From assembly GCF_900240975.1 (NCBI RefSeq), contig NZ_LT968775.1, forward strand, positions 620,001 to 684,000: a DNA stretch of 64,000 nt. The letters are read 5' to 3'. This document shows, piece by piece, positions 25,973-34,982 of this stretch (position 1 is its first letter; each line of letters begins with the position of its first letter). The translations under genes were made by a program, and so were the position numbers. Under the pieces are notes generated by a model, which saw only the letters and a program-made list of their open reading frames with translations, was not told the DNA's origin and did not search any database. The DNA comes from Mycobacterium sp. 4858. GTDB lineage: Bacteria > Actinomycetota > Actinomycetes > Mycobacteriales > Mycobacteriaceae.

Positions 25973-26079
25973 CGGTCGTGTCCCGGAGTCCGGCGTGCCT
26001 GGGGGTCGAAGTGCAGCACCAGCCCGAATATCAGGCCGATCAGCCCGAACAGCGTGCCCAGCATGATGACGGCGCCCAC
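25969..26079 (-). CDS. Small single-helix membrane protein (36 aa), coupled to AveC-like gene
   Basis: GTG 26079 is preceded by GGAAGGGG at good spacing. The product is VGAVIMLGTLFGLIGLIFGL followed by VLHFDPQARRTPGHDR: one glycine-zipper transmembrane helix and a basic tail. Its TGA overlaps the next GTG by four bases, so it is made in step with the AveC-like protein and may be a subunit or stabilising partner. No homologue is recognised. Confidence 0.65.
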   Translation of the reverse strand: MGAVIMLGTLFGLIGLIFGLVLHFDPQARRTPGHDR

Positions 26080-26110
26080 GGTCGCACCCCTTCCAGTCCG
26101 AGCTCGACTC

Positions 26111-26135
26111 TTTGGATAGTGCACACTATCCTAAA
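26111..26135. promoter_or_regulatory. TetR-type operator, copy B
   Basis: A perfect core GGATAGTG-CA-CACTATCC (26114-26131) is extended by TTT and TAAA flanks. It lies 35 bases upstream of the TetR GTG (26171) and 32 bases from the start of the divergent membrane-peptide gene (26079), so it can control both directions. Confidence 0.7.
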
Positions 26136-26170
26136 GCCAGTCAACCCCGATGTTCGAGGAGTAAACGTCC

Positions 26171-26824
26171 GTGCCCGAGCGGCCTTCCACGAAGAGCGGC
26201 ACACCTGTTGCGACCACCCGCCGGCCCCGTGGTGCCCCGCGCGGGCTGCTGCTCGACGCTGCGCGCGCCCTCTTCGCGCGCCAGGACTACCGCGGCACGA
26301 CGACGCGTGAAATCGCCCAGGCCGCAGGCGTTACCGAGCATCTGTTGTTTCGGCACTTCGGGTCGAAGGCGGCCCTGTTCCGGGAGGCGCTCGTCCTGCC
26401 CTTCACCAACTTCGTCGAGGAGTTCGGCCGGACCTGGCAGTCCGTCGTCCCGGAGGAGACCGACGAGAAGGAACTGGCGAGGCACTTCGTCGGGCAGCTC
26501 TACGACGTGTTCGTCGAACACCAGGGTCTGCTGTTGACGCTGATGGCGTCCGAGGCACTGAGCGAGGAGGAGAAGGCCGACGCCGGCATCGCGGAGATCA
26601 GGCGGGCGATCACGGCGCTCGGTGAGATCAGCGCGGAGGGCATGCACCTTCGGGGTCTGCGGTCGGACCATCCCGACCTACCCGCTCACTCGACGGTGGC
26701 GATGATCGCGGGCATGGCCGCGTTGCGCTCCACCTATTTCGGCGTCAGGCCGCCATCGCGAGACGTGATTGTCGAAGAACTCACCCAGGCGGTCCTGCAC
26801 GGCTTCCTGCACAGAAACGACTGA
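26171..26824 (+). CDS. TetR/AcrR-family transcriptional regulator
   Basis: A 217-residue repressor. The N-terminal HTH is LLLDAARALFARQDYRGTTT, REIAQAAGVTEHLLFRHFGS and KAALFREALV, with a basic arm (TRRPRGAPRG). The C-terminal ligand domain is all-helical. GTG 26171 follows GAGGAG. A palindrome lies directly upstream and a near-copy precedes the LLM gene 2 kb away, so it probably represses the whole module including the P450 19 bases downstream. Confidence 0.9.
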   Translation: MPERPSTKSGTPVATTRRPRGAPRGLLLDAARALFARQDYRGTTTREIAQAAGVTEHLLFRHFGSKAALFREALVLPFTNFVEEFGRTWQSVVPEETDEKELARHFVGQLYDVFVEHQGLLLTLMASEALSEEEKADAGIAEIRRAITALGEISAEGMHLRGLRSDHPDLPAHSTVAMIAGMAALRSTYFGVRPPSRDVIVEELTQAVLHGFLHRND

Positions 26825-26843
26825 GCGAAGGGACTGACTAACC

Positions 26844-28052
26844 ATGCACGAGGCGGGCGCCAGCGCGATCGACCTGTACTACGACCCGTTCGACTCCGGC
26901 ATCGACGACGACCCATACCCGGTGTGGAAGCGCATGCGCGAGGAAGCGCCGCTGTACTACAACGAGAGGTACAACTTTTACGCGCTGAGCCGGTACGACG
27001 ACGTGGCGCGCGAACTGCCGAACTGGCAGACGTACCGGTCCGGCCGCGGCACCACGGCCGACATCTTGTTCGCCAATATCGAAGTGCCGCCGGGCATTCT
27101 GCTGTTCGAGGACCCGCCGCTGCACGACCTGCACCGGCGGCTGTTGTCCCGGGTCTTCACGCCCCGTCGCATGCTTGCGGTGGAGGACCTGGTCCGGGGC
27201 TTCTGTGTGCGGGAGCTGGATCCGCTGGTCGGCGCGGGCGGGTTCGATTTCATCGCCGATCTCGGGGCGATGATGCCGATGCGGACCATCGGTTACCTGT
27301 TGGGCATTCCCGAACAGGATCAGGCCAAGATTCGCGATCGCGGCGGGGCCTACATCGAGTTGTCAGACGGGCGCGATCCCGCCGCGGTCAACGCGAAGCT
27401 GTTCGAGGAAAGCATCGTCGTGTTCGCCGAGTACATCGAATGGCGAGCCGACCACCCCTCCGATGACCTGATGACTGATCTGTTGCGGGCCGAGATCGAA
27501 GAACCCGACGGCACGCGGCGTCCGTTGTCCCGGACCGAGGTGCTGGCCTACACCGCGATGATCGCCGGCGCCGGGAACGAGACCACGGCCCGGCTGATCG
27601 GTTTCATGGGTCAGCTGCTGTCGGATCATCCGGACCAGCGCCGCGAACTGGTCGCCGACCCGTCGCTGATCCCGGGCGCCGTCGAGGAGACACTGCGCTA
27701 CGAGCCGCCGTCGCCGGTGCAGGCCCGGTACGTGGCGCAGGACGCCGAACTCTACGGTCGGGTCGTACCGGAGGGCTCATACATGTTGCTGCTCAACGGT
27801 TCCGCGAACCGCGATGATCGCCGGTTCGCCGATCCCGACCGTTATGACATCCACCGCGAAGGCGCCCACCTGAGCTTCGGCCAGGGCCTGCACTTCTGCC
27901 TCGGCTCGGCGCTGGCCCGGATGGAAGGCCGGGTGGCCCTCGAAGAGGTCCTCAAACGCTGGCCCGACTGGGAAGTCGACTATGCCAACGCGCAACGGGC
28001 GCACACCGCGAGCGTGCGCGGGTGGGCGCGCCTGCCCGTCGTGACGGGGTGA
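26844..28052 (+). CDS. Cytochrome P450
   Basis: A 402-residue soluble bacterial P450. The I-helix is MIAGAGNETTARLIGFMGQ (acid-Thr pair altered to N-E-T-T), the K-helix ExxR is VEETLRYEPP, and the heme ligand is Cys352 in SFGQGLHFCLGSALARME. It needs separate ferredoxin and reductase; no specific partner lies adjacent (the ferredoxin at 53.2 kb is the clostridial 7Fe type). ATG 26844 follows GAAGGGA. Downstream in the TetR transcription unit. Substrate not predictable. Confidence 0.94.
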   Translation: MHEAGASAIDLYYDPFDSGIDDDPYPVWKRMREEAPLYYNERYNFYALSRYDDVARELPNWQTYRSGRGTTADILFANIEVPPGILLFEDPPLHDLHRRLLSRVFTPRRMLAVEDLVRGFCVRELDPLVGAGGFDFIADLGAMMPMRTIGYLLGIPEQDQAKIRDRGGAYIELSDGRDPAAVNAKLFEESIVVFAEYIEWRADHPSDDLMTDLLRAEIEEPDGTRRPLSRTEVLAYTAMIAGAGNETTARLIGFMGQLLSDHPDQRRELVADPSLIPGAVEETLRYEPPSPVQARYVAQDAELYGRVVPEGSYMLLLNGSANRDDRRFADPDRYDIHREGAHLSFGQGLHFCLGSALARMEGRVALEEVLKRWPDWEVDYANAQRAHTASVRGWARLPVVTG

Positions 28053-28070
28053 GTGGGCGTCGTTCCGCCG

Positions 28071-28124
28071 AGTGTGAAGTTAGCTTCACGCTGGCCGTCG
28101 AGCGTGAAGTTAGCTTCACGCTCG
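28071..28124. repeat. Two tandem copies of a TTAG-loop palindrome
   Basis: The second copy (28099-28124) has 11-bp perfect arms CGAGCGTGAAG / CTTCACGCTCG around TTAG. The first (28071-28092) has the same core with one arm mismatch. It lies between the convergent P450 and hydrolase ends, so it may terminate both, but the doubled form looks like an interspersed repeat. Confidence 0.65.
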
Positions 28125-28140
28125 TCCAAGAGAGGCCGCG

Positions 28141-29130
28141 CTAGCCGGCTGTTTGGTCCACCAACACCGCGCCGTCGGGCTGGTTGCCCAGCGTCTGCAG
28201 CGCTATGTCCCCACCCTGGGCCGTCAGCCGAACGATCTGGGCCAGTTGCGCGGGGGCGTCACACTGCAGGTAGTGGTCGGCGCCGGGCACCACCCAGTAG
28301 CGGTTGCGGCCGGGCTTGGTCTTCAGATACGTCTGCCACACGTGGTTGGGGACGCGCAGCGGCGCGACGCTGTCGTGCAATCCCCACACCACCGTGGTGT
28401 TGACCGGGCTGGTGGAAAGCGCTTCCAGCCAACCCGTTTCGTCGGCGGCGCGCTCGTGGAGGTACTGGATGGTGTCCGGCAACACGCGGATCCCGTCGTT
28501 GTGGGCGAAACACTTCGCCAGCGCGGCGATCTCGGGGTCGTCGAGTGTGCGTCGCGGCATGAAGGTGCTGGCGCCCAGGCCGGCGGCCAGCATCTCCGGC
28601 GTGGTCGCCGCGGCGGTGGGCCGCCCGGTGTCGGGGTCGAGCAGTGCGGTCTGGAACGCGGTGAGGTTGGACAGCGGCAGGTAGATGTTGGCGTTGGTCA
28701 CGACCAGGTCGACGGGCGCGACGGGCGGATCCAGCGCCGCCAGCATCTCCAGCGCGATCATGCCGACGCTGCTCCCGCGATCGTGGGTGAGCATGCGGAA
28801 TTCGGTCAGAGTCCACACCTGGGTGATCGCGTAGACCAGCAGCCGCGCGTCGTCGTAGAGCGAATACACATAGGGTTCAGCCGGTTTGTCCGACAGGCCG
28901 TACCCCGGAAAGTCCAGCGCGTAGATGTCGAACTCCGAGCCCAATTCATTGGCCAGGGCGAAATAATCGATGCTCGACGTCGGAAAGCCGTGCACGAGCA
29001 CCAAGGCGGGGGCGCCCGGCATTCCGCAGCGGCGACTGAAGACCGCGACTTCCTGTGCATCGTTGGCGGCGGTCGTCGACCGCCACCGTAGTTCCGTACC
29101 GCCGGTTTGCCACTCCTCGAAGATATCCAA
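28141..29130 (-). CDS. Alpha/beta hydrolase (epoxide hydrolase-like)
   Basis: A 329-residue hydrolase. The oxyanion motif is LVLVHGFPTSSIDYFALANE; the nucleophile elbow FRMLTHDRGSSVGMIALEML carries Asp; late acid VVWGLHDSVAPL and C-terminal VVPGADHYLQCDAPAQ give Asp and His. This is the epoxide-hydrolase/dehalogenase type. The start is TTG 29130: an in-frame stop lies just upstream and no ATG or GTG nearby suits. It is preceded by the LpqH-like lipoprotein gene on the same strand. Confidence 0.82.
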   Translation of the reverse strand: MDIFEEWQTGGTELRWRSTTAANDAQEVAVFSRRCGMPGAPALVLVHGFPTSSIDYFALANELGSEFDIYALDFPGYGLSDKPAEPYVYSLYDDARLLVYAITQVWTLTEFRMLTHDRGSSVGMIALEMLAALDPPVAPVDLVVTNANIYLPLSNLTAFQTALLDPDTGRPTAAATTPEMLAAGLGASTFMPRRTLDDPEIAALAKCFAHNDGIRVLPDTIQYLHERAADETGWLEALSTSPVNTTVVWGLHDSVAPLRVPNHVWQTYLKTKPGRNRYWVVPGADHYLQCDAPAQLAQIVRLTAQGGDIALQTLGNQPDGAVLVDQTAG

Positions 29131-29204
29131 GCTGCCAGCATCGCAGAGCTAAGGGCGATAGACAACCATGCCGTTACCGCAAGCCGGCCGCATGGACGCC
29201 GCGT

Positions 29205-29699
29205 TCACGGGCAGGTGATGTGGACCCCGAAAGTCACCGGGCGCGTGCCGTTTTGGCCGGGCGTGGTCGCCTGCCCCGTCCCGGTCACCGTGTAGCTCTT
29301 GCCCTGCTTGGTCGCTTGGACCTGGGTTGCCGACTTGGTCGCCTGGTACGGCAGTTGATACTGGCCGGTGCCCAGCGTGAGCGAGATCGCGAATCCGTCC
29401 ACCATGGGCGGTTTCTCGTCCGAAAGGGCCAGCGAGACCGACGCCGTATCGTCGTGCACGCTGATGTGGGTGGTGAGGTCCCCGGACTCCGGGGGTGACG
29501 CGTCCGGTTGGGCCGCCGAACTGGTGCAGTCCACCCCCGCGGTCATCGTGTGCTTGTTCCCGTCGATCATGACCGTGGTGCTCACGGGATCCGGACTCGA
29601 ACTCGGGGCCGACGCCGGTTGACTTCCTTTACCGGAGCAGCCGGCCAGGCCGGCGGTCAGCACGAGCCCGGCCACCACGAAGATGTACGGAATCTTCAT
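29205..29699 (-). CDS. LpqH-family (19-kDa antigen-like) lipoprotein
   Basis: A 164-residue lipoprotein. The signal peptide ends with lipobox LAGLAGC. The domain matches the LpqH pattern: VMIDGNKHTMTAGVDCTSSA with the first Cys, DDTASVSLALSDEKPPMVDG, SYTVTGTGQATTPG and terminal FGVHITCP with the second Cys. It would be a cell-envelope lipoprotein, TLR2-active in known relatives. ATG 29699 follows AAGGAGGTGAG, a near-perfect SD, overriding a longer upstream frame. Confidence 0.85.
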   Translation of the reverse strand: MKIPYIFVVAGLVLTAGLAGCSGKGSQPASAPSSSPDPVSTTVMIDGNKHTMTAGVDCTSSAAQPDASPPESGDLTTHISVHDDTASVSLALSDEKPPMVDGFAISLTLGTGQYQLPYQATKSATQVQATKQGKSYTVTGTGQATTPGQNGTRPVTFGVHITCP

Positions 29700-29783
29700 C
29701 TCACCTCCTTTGCCAGCGAGGACTATAGATCCCCTTCGTTTCGGGAAGGTCTCATTTCTCTGGCGACCAGTCAACCGCAGGGT

Positions 29784-30518
29784 TTACCGCCAGGCTTCCC
29801 AACTGACCATGCTGCGTAGCGGCCCGGCAAACAGCGGCCGTACGGCCGCTGACCGCCACCGCTGTTCGATGACGGGGGCCAAGGCGTCGGTGGTGGTCAG
29901 CGGGTCTTCGTCGAGGTAGATGACGGTGATGTACTGGTGGTCGGTGCGCCATCCCCGCGGCAGGTGGCTCCAGCCCGCGCTGGACCCGAAGGTCCACGCG
30001 CCGGCGGTGCCCGGCGCGGCGAGCAGCGCCGGGTGGTGCTCGGCGTGCAGCCATTGCAGCCACTCGTCTGGGCGGCGCCCGGCGACGGGTTCCTCGACGA
30101 TGAGCACGACGCCGCGGTGCGGCCGAAACGGCACCACCTCGGCGGAAACGAGTGCGCGCGGCGAGGACTGCCACTGCAGCAGGCGCAGGCCGGCCACCTG
30201 TAAGGAGGGCCGGACGACGGGGAACCGGCCGTTCTCGCGCAGCGCGCGACCCAGTGTGACGAAGTCGTCGAAGGTTTCCTCGACGGGGTCGCCGACGAGG
30301 TAGTGCACCGCGTTGCCGATCTCACCCAGGTCACCGTGGGCCGCCAAGCGGTGCGCGGGATAGTCGCCGTCGGCGATCCAGCGCAGCCCGTGCACGATGC
30401 CCGGCAGCTGGTACTGCTCGGGCATGTGATCCAGCAGGTGCCAGCGCAGGTAACTGCCGTCGTCGTCGGCCGGCGCGGTGGCGGTGAGGCTGAATATGCC
30501 CGCCCTGACGCGTATCAC
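29784..30518 (-). CDS. EthD-like / dimeric alpha-beta-barrel repeat protein
   Basis: A 244-residue cytosolic protein. Two similar halves each hold a W-x-H-x(2-4)-H segment: GSYLRWHLLDHMPEQYQLPG and EWLQWLHAEHHPALLAAPGT. This spacing, with the PG motif after it, resembles the EthD/DABB fold. It is the last gene of a coupled set (SDR, LLM, this) with GTG 30518 overlapping the LLM stop by four bases. Function unknown; a role in the same catabolic step is inferred from coupling. Confidence 0.65.
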   Translation of the reverse strand: MIRVRAGIFSLTATAPADDDGSYLRWHLLDHMPEQYQLPGIVHGLRWIADGDYPAHRLAAHGDLGEIGNAVHYLVGDPVEETFDDFVTLGRALRENGRFPVVRPSLQVAGLRLLQWQSSPRALVSAEVVPFRPHRGVVLIVEEPVAGRRPDEWLQWLHAEHHPALLAAPGTAGAWTFGSSAGWSHLPRGWRTDHQYITVIYLDEDPLTTTDALAPVIEQRWRSAAVRPLFAGPLRSMVSWEAWR

Positions 30519-31387
30519 GCGGCGCCCCCCGGGGGCTGCAGCTCGGCGAGCGCCTGCAGCTGGTCCAGGTAGTGCTGCAGCGATGTGTGGCGGAAGACGG
30601 CGGGCACGATGGTGGCTCCGTGTGCGGCGGCCCGGCCGATGGCATCGCGGGTTTGCTCCGGCTCGTCGATCGGGTCCAGCGGCGCCGGGGGTGGCAAGAC
30701 CACCTCGAACCCGGGCCGAAGATCGAAGCGGTTCAACCAGTCTCGTGCGTCACGCAGGCTGACACTGAAGGGTGCCCAGCCGTCGGCCAGGGTCGCGGCG
30801 CGGCGCAGCGATCGCGGGGTCCGGCCGCCGACCCAGACAGGGACCCGCTCCTGCACGGCGCACGGATCGACGACCATGCCGCGGAACGAATAGAACTCGC
30901 CGCGGTATTCGGGTTCGGGCACGGACAGCGAGGCGCGCAGCGCCCTGAGCGCGTCGTCTCCTCGCGGTCCGCGGTCGTCGAACGGCGCTCCGAGGAGGTC
31001 GAATTCCTCCTTGAGGCTGCCGACGCCGACGCCGAGGATGAGCCTGCCGCCGCTGACCTTGTCCAGCGTGCCGTAGCGCTTGGCGATCTCGAGCGGATGG
31101 TGGTATCCGAGCACCAGCACGTTGGTGGCCAACCGGATTCGCTCGGTGTGGGCGGCCAGGTAGCCGAAGGTGGCCAGCGGATCCCAGTAGCGGGTGCCGC
31201 GGCGGTGCCTTTCGGCCGCGGGCAGGGCGATGTGTTCGCTGCAGGTCAGGTGGTGGTAGCCGAGTCGATCCGCGGCTACGGCGACCCGCGTCAGGTCCTC
31301 GATGGACGCGGTCTTCTCCCAATCCCCACGGGCTTTGGGGAACATCGTCACCACGGGGGTGGCCACCGAGAGTCGGGGGGCGCTCAT
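30515..31387 (-). CDS. LLM-class F420/FMN-dependent oxidoreductase
   Basis: A 290-residue luciferase-like protein. Motifs are HHLTCSEHIALPAAERHRRG, IRLATNVLVLGYHHPLEIAK, YGTLDKVSGGRLILGVGVGS, EEFDLLGAPFDDRGPRGDD and VWVGGRTPRSLRRAATLADG. F420 use is likely by family (TIGR03619-like). ATG 31387 overlaps the SDR stop (ATGA), and its TGA overlaps the next GTG, so three proteins are produced together. Confidence 0.88.
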   Translation of the reverse strand: MSAPRLSVATPVVTMFPKARGDWEKTASIEDLTRVAVAADRLGYHHLTCSEHIALPAAERHRRGTRYWDPLATFGYLAAHTERIRLATNVLVLGYHHPLEIAKRYGTLDKVSGGRLILGVGVGSLKEEFDLLGAPFDDRGPRGDDALRALRASLSVPEPEYRGEFYSFRGMVVDPCAVQERVPVWVGGRTPRSLRRAATLADGWAPFSVSLRDARDWLNRFDLRPGFEVVLPPPAPLDPIDEPEQTRDAIGRAAAHGATIVPAVFRHTSLQHYLDQLQALAELQPPGGAA

Positions 31388-32166
31388 CCCTGCATGTACC
31401 CTCCGGCGTCGACGGGGATCGATTGCCCGGTGATGGTGCGGCTTTCGTCGCTCGCCAGGAACAGCGCCAGGTTGGCGACGTCGTCTGGTGTGGAGATATC
31501 CTGCAAGGCAACGCCTTTGATGGCATTGGCGCGTTGGGTGGCGAAGTCGATGCCGCGTTCGTCGGCGGTGCGTTGCACCCATCGGCGCCACAGCTCGGTG
31601 TCGATCGAGCCGGGCACGATGCAGTTGCACCGGATGCCGTACGGGCCGACCTCCAGAGCCACGGTCTTGGTGAACGCACGAAGTGACGCCTTCGCGGTGA
31701 CGTAGTGGCTCTTGCGGACGATGCCGAAAAAGCCTGCCGTGGAGGAGAAGTTGAGGATGACGCCGCGACGGCGGGCCAACATCGACTGGTTGAGCACTTC
31801 CCGGGTGCACAGCATCGCCGCGGTGACGTCGATGGCGATCGTGGCGTTCCAGTTGTCCAGGGTCTGTTCCCAGATCCAGCGGTCTTCACCGGGCGCGGCC
31901 GCGTTGTTGCACAAGATGTCGACGTGGCCGAATTCGTCGACGGCGCGCGCCACCATGGCTGCGACGTCGTGCTCGTCGGTGACGTCCGCGCGCATCGCGA
32001 TCGCACCGGGACCGGCGGCGTCGGCGGCTGCGCGAACAAGTTCTTCGCGGCGCGCGGCCAGCAACACCCTGGCGCCTTCACCGACGAACCGCGAGCCCAG
32101 CACGGGTCCCAGACCGGTGCTCGCCCCGGTGATGATCGCGACCTTGCCGTCGAGGCGGCCCGTCAT
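31384..32166 (-). CDS. Short-chain dehydrogenase/reductase
   Basis: A 260-residue classical SDR. The cofactor motif is VAIITGASTGLGPVLGS, followed by the Asn motif LCNNAAAP, the catalytic Ser in VILNFSSTAGFFG, YVTAKASLRAFTKTV (YxxxK) and RCNCIVPGSIDTEL. It would oxidise an alcohol with NAD(P)+. First gene of the SDR-LLM-EthD-like coupled operon. The hydrolase gene starting at 32971 ends only 7 bases before its ATG, so it probably belongs to the same transcript. Confidence 0.92.
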   Translation of the reverse strand: MTGRLDGKVAIITGASTGLGPVLGSRFVGEGARVLLAARREELVRAAADAAGPGAIAMRADVTDEHDVAAMVARAVDEFGHVDILCNNAAAPGEDRWIWEQTLDNWNATIAIDVTAAMLCTREVLNQSMLARRRGVILNFSSTAGFFGIVRKSHYVTAKASLRAFTKTVALEVGPYGIRCNCIVPGSIDTELWRRWVQRTADERGIDFATQRANAIKGVALQDISTPDDVANLALFLASDESRTITGQSIPVDAGGYMQG

Positions 32167-32173
32167 GGCGCAG

Positions 32174-32971
32174 TCAACTTGCGGGCACGCATGTTTCGAG
32201 CCACGCGTGGATTCGTTCGGCGACGGCAGGCCATCCGGGGTCCAGCATCATGTCGTGGCTCATCTTAGGGAAGAACTCGGCCCGAGTGTCGTAGGCGGCC
32301 GCGGTGGCCAGAACTTCGTCCGCGGTGAAACAGACGTCGTCCTCGGCTCCGAGCACCAGCAGCGGCGTGGTAACCAGATGCGGCCTGGGAAGCTTGAGCC
32401 ACAGCATGTCGATCGCGAGCCTCAGCGCGAACTCTTCGTCGAGTGCCGCGGCGTAGCGCGCCACGTCGGCTTCGGAGTGTGCCCGCGAGAAGAAGGTTTC
32501 GCGGGCCAATTCCGGTGTGGCGCCGACGCCACGCAACGACCTGGTCATGGCCAGGCCGCTGGCGGTGTACCACGGGTGACGCTTGAGCCTGCGCGCCAGG
32601 AATCCCAGGATCCCGCTGGGGGGCACTGAGGCGAGCAGCACGGCCGCGGCGGCCTCGTGTGATTCCAGGTACTTCTGCACCACGAAACCGCCCATGGAGT
32701 GGCCTACGACCACCGGCCGTTCGGGCAAGCAGTCGGCAACCGCGGCGACGTCGGCGACGAAGTCCGTGATCGAGCAGAACCGCATCGACCTGGCCGCCGG
32801 GCTGTTGCCGTGACCCCGAAGGCTCACCGCCAGCGCCCGGTGGCCCTTGTCGGCGAAGAAGTCCAGAAAGTGCTCGTCCCAGCACCAGGCGCCATGCCAG
32901 GCGCCGTGCACGAACAACACCGGTGGCTTGCGGGATTCGCCGCTCGGCTGTCGTTCGATCACTTCGAGCAT
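32174..32971 (-). CDS. Alpha/beta hydrolase (serine type)
   Basis: A 265-residue hydrolase. Features are [51 protein letters not shown] (Ser nucleophile GHSMG), [16 protein letters not shown] (acid) and [13 protein letters not shown] (His). It is a typical esterase or thioesterase-like enzyme. ATG 32971 follows GGAGGAG at 8 bases. Upstream gene of the SDR operon. Confidence 0.88.
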   Translation of the reverse strand: MLEVIERQPSGESRKPPVLFVHGAWHGAWCWDEHFLDFFADKGHRALAVSLRGHGNSPAARSMRFCSITDFVADVAAVADCLPERPVVVGHSMGGFVVQKYLESHEAAAAVLLASVPPSGILGFLARRLKRHPWYTASGLAMTRSLRGVGATPELARETFFSRAHSEADVARYAAALDEEFALRLAIDMLWLKLPRPHLVTTPLLVLGAEDDVCFTADEVLATAAAYDTRAEFFPKMSHDMMLDPGWPAVAERIHAWLETCVPAS

Positions 32972-33104
32972 GAGCGTGACTCCTCCGTCGGCCGCGCCCC
33001 TGGTTGGCTGCAACGCCGCTGAGACTAGCCGCTGGCCCACCCGTGCAGGGCCGGAATCAGCAAAGGTGCACCGAAGCGCGCCCCGGCGGGCGTTTACTGG
33101 GCCG

Positions 33105-33983
33105 GTGGGAGCTGACGCGGATTCCGGCGGGACGCGCGTGCTGGTGCTGTCCGCCTTCCCGGCCGAGGCCGACGCGGTGTTGTCCCACACCACGCTCGAT
33201 CGTGATCCGGTGGTGGTCGCCGACCGCCGGCACTTCTACCTCGGTTCGATCGCCGGCAAGAGGGTGGTCGTGGCGATGACGGGCATCGGCCTGGTGAACG
33301 CGGGCGACACCACCGCCGTCGCCTTCGCTCGCTTCCCGCCCGACACCCCCAATGCGATTGGCGCGGTGGTGTTTTCGGGTGTCGCCGGCGGTGCGGGCCG
33401 CACCAGGATCGCCGATGTCGCCGTGCCGGCGCGCTGGACCCTGGACCACGGCGGGACGTATCGTCCGGTCGACCCCGGCATGCTGGCCCTCGCCGAGAAG
33501 CTTTCCGTGGCACTCGACGGCGCGACCCACCGGATCGATCTGCGGCGCAGGCCGCACGTCGTCGTCGGCGGCGACGGTTGCAGTTGGGACAACAACAACG
33601 GCGTGGCGTTTCCGTGCATCCCCAACGGGGGCGAGGTATTCGGCTGCCAGCCCCGCAGCGCGCCCGACCGGTCCTTGCGGTATACCGGCAACTTTCGGCA
33701 GGCGGGTGTCGGCTGGCTGAGGAGCGCCCTGATCAGCAACCTGCGCATCGTCTCGACGTCGGACCCGGCCTTCGAGGCGACGGACATGGAGACCGCGGCC
33801 GCGCAGGCGGTGGCCGACACACACGGGGTTCCGTTCCTGGGCATCCGGGGCATCACCGACGGACCGGGCGATCCACTTCACTTGCCCGGCTTCCCGTTCC
33901 AGTTCTTCTGCTACAAGCGGATCGCGGCGGCCAACGCGGCCCGGGTAACCGCGGCCTTCCTCGAGAGCTGGCCCGGGGTTTGA
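33105..33983 (+). CDS. Nucleoside phosphorylase-superfamily protein (MTAN/PNP-UDP fold)
   Basis: About 292 residues. [55 protein letters not shown] and the ribose-binding [16 protein letters not shown] match 5'-methylthioadenosine/S-adenosylhomocysteine nucleosidase-type domains. A Cys/Asn-rich insert ([16 protein letters not shown]) is unusual. GTG 33105 is the best start (GTG codons at ~33138 are alternatives). No signal peptide is evident. Actual substrate unknown; convergent with sseB. Confidence 0.78.
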   Translation: MGADADSGGTRVLVLSAFPAEADAVLSHTTLDRDPVVVADRRHFYLGSIAGKRVVVAMTGIGLVNAGDTTAVAFARFPPDTPNAIGAVVFSGVAGGAGRTRIADVAVPARWTLDHGGTYRPVDPGMLALAEKLSVALDGATHRIDLRRRPHVVVGGDGCSWDNNNGVAFPCIPNGGEVFGCQPRSAPDRSLRYTGNFRQAGVGWLRSALISNLRIVSTSDPAFEATDMETAAAQAVADTHGVPFLGIRGITDGPGDPLHLPGFPFQFFCYKRIAAANAARVTAAFLESWPGV

Positions 33984-33986
33984 TCG

Positions 33987-34841
33987 TTACTCGGGGCCGC
34001 GCGCGACCGCCCGTCCCGGGTCCGAACACCACTCGGACCACGACCCCGGAAACAGCGCCGCCTTCCGGGCCGCCGCCGCGAGCGCGGCGACCGCGACGCT
34101 GGCGGTGACGCCCGAGCCGCAATAAGCACCCAGCGGACCGTCCCCATCGACCCCGCGCTCGCCCAACAGTCGGGTAAGCGCGTCGTCGCCGACGAACGTG
34201 CCGTCGGCAGCCAGGACGGCCGTGCTGGGCAAATTCTGGGCGCCGGGGATGTGACCGGCGGCGGGGTCGAGCGGTTCGACGTCACCGCGAAAGCGTTCGG
34301 GCGCCCGCGCATCGAGGAGCGGCATAGTGCCGGCGCCTGCCTCGTCGGCGGTGAGGGTCGGCAGGTGACCGGCATACAGATCATCGTGCGGCACAGTCAC
34401 ATTCCCGGGTTGCGGTGTCACCTCGCCGGTTTCCAGGCGCAGCCCGGCCGATCGCCAGGCGGCCAGGCCGCCGTCCAGGATGCGGACGTCCGGCAGCCCG
34501 GCCGTCGTCAATACCCACCAGGCGCGCGCCGAACCGGCGCGATTCCAGTCGTCGTACACCACCACCGGCGAATCCTGTCGGACTCCCCATCGCCGCGCGG
34601 CGGCCTGCAGACTGCGTCCCGACGGCAGCGGATGGCGGCCGCGTCCAGAAATCGTGTGATCGCTGAGTTCCTCCTCGAGGGAGGCGTACACCGCGCCGGG
34701 TAGGTGGCCCTGCAGGTAAACCGGCCGCCCGTCCGGCTCGTCGAGCCGCCACCGGACGTCGAGGATGGTGACCGGGTCGCCGGCCTCCATGAGTGCAGCG
34801 AGCTGCGTGACGCTGATCAACACCTGGTCCCGGGCTGTCAC
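33987..34841 (-). CDS. sseB: Thiosulfate sulfurtransferase (two-domain rhodanese)
   Basis: A 284-residue rhodanese. Domain 1 has ILDVRWRLDEPDGRPVYLQG and GHLPGAVYASLEEELSD; the linker is PVVVYDDWNRAGSARAWWVL; domain 2 contains LLDARAPERFRGDVEPLDP and the active loop LGAYCGSGVTASVAV with catalytic Cys. It transfers sulfane sulfur from thiosulfate. Length equals that of M. tuberculosis SseB (Rv2291), as remembered, and neighbouring order supports it. GTG 34841 follows GGGAGGCGAATCG. Confidence 0.85.
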   Translation of the reverse strand: MTARDQVLISVTQLAALMEAGDPVTILDVRWRLDEPDGRPVYLQGHLPGAVYASLEEELSDHTISGRGRHPLPSGRSLQAAARRWGVRQDSPVVVYDDWNRAGSARAWWVLTTAGLPDVRILDGGLAAWRSAGLRLETGEVTPQPGNVTVPHDDLYAGHLPTLTADEAGAGTMPLLDARAPERFRGDVEPLDPAAGHIPGAQNLPSTAVLAADGTFVGDDALTRLLGERGVDGDGPLGAYCGSGVTASVAVAALAAAARKAALFPGSWSEWCSDPGRAVARGPE

Positions 34842-34982
34842 CGATTCGCCTCCCTGATCGTGTGCACCGAGACTAGCTGCCGCCCGAAATGCCGCCCTGC
34901 TCGGCAAAAGGGTGGCGTAGCGTCGCGATCGGAAGTAGGGCAATGGAGCGGAAGGCTCCGACTTCGAAGGACGTCTACGGCC

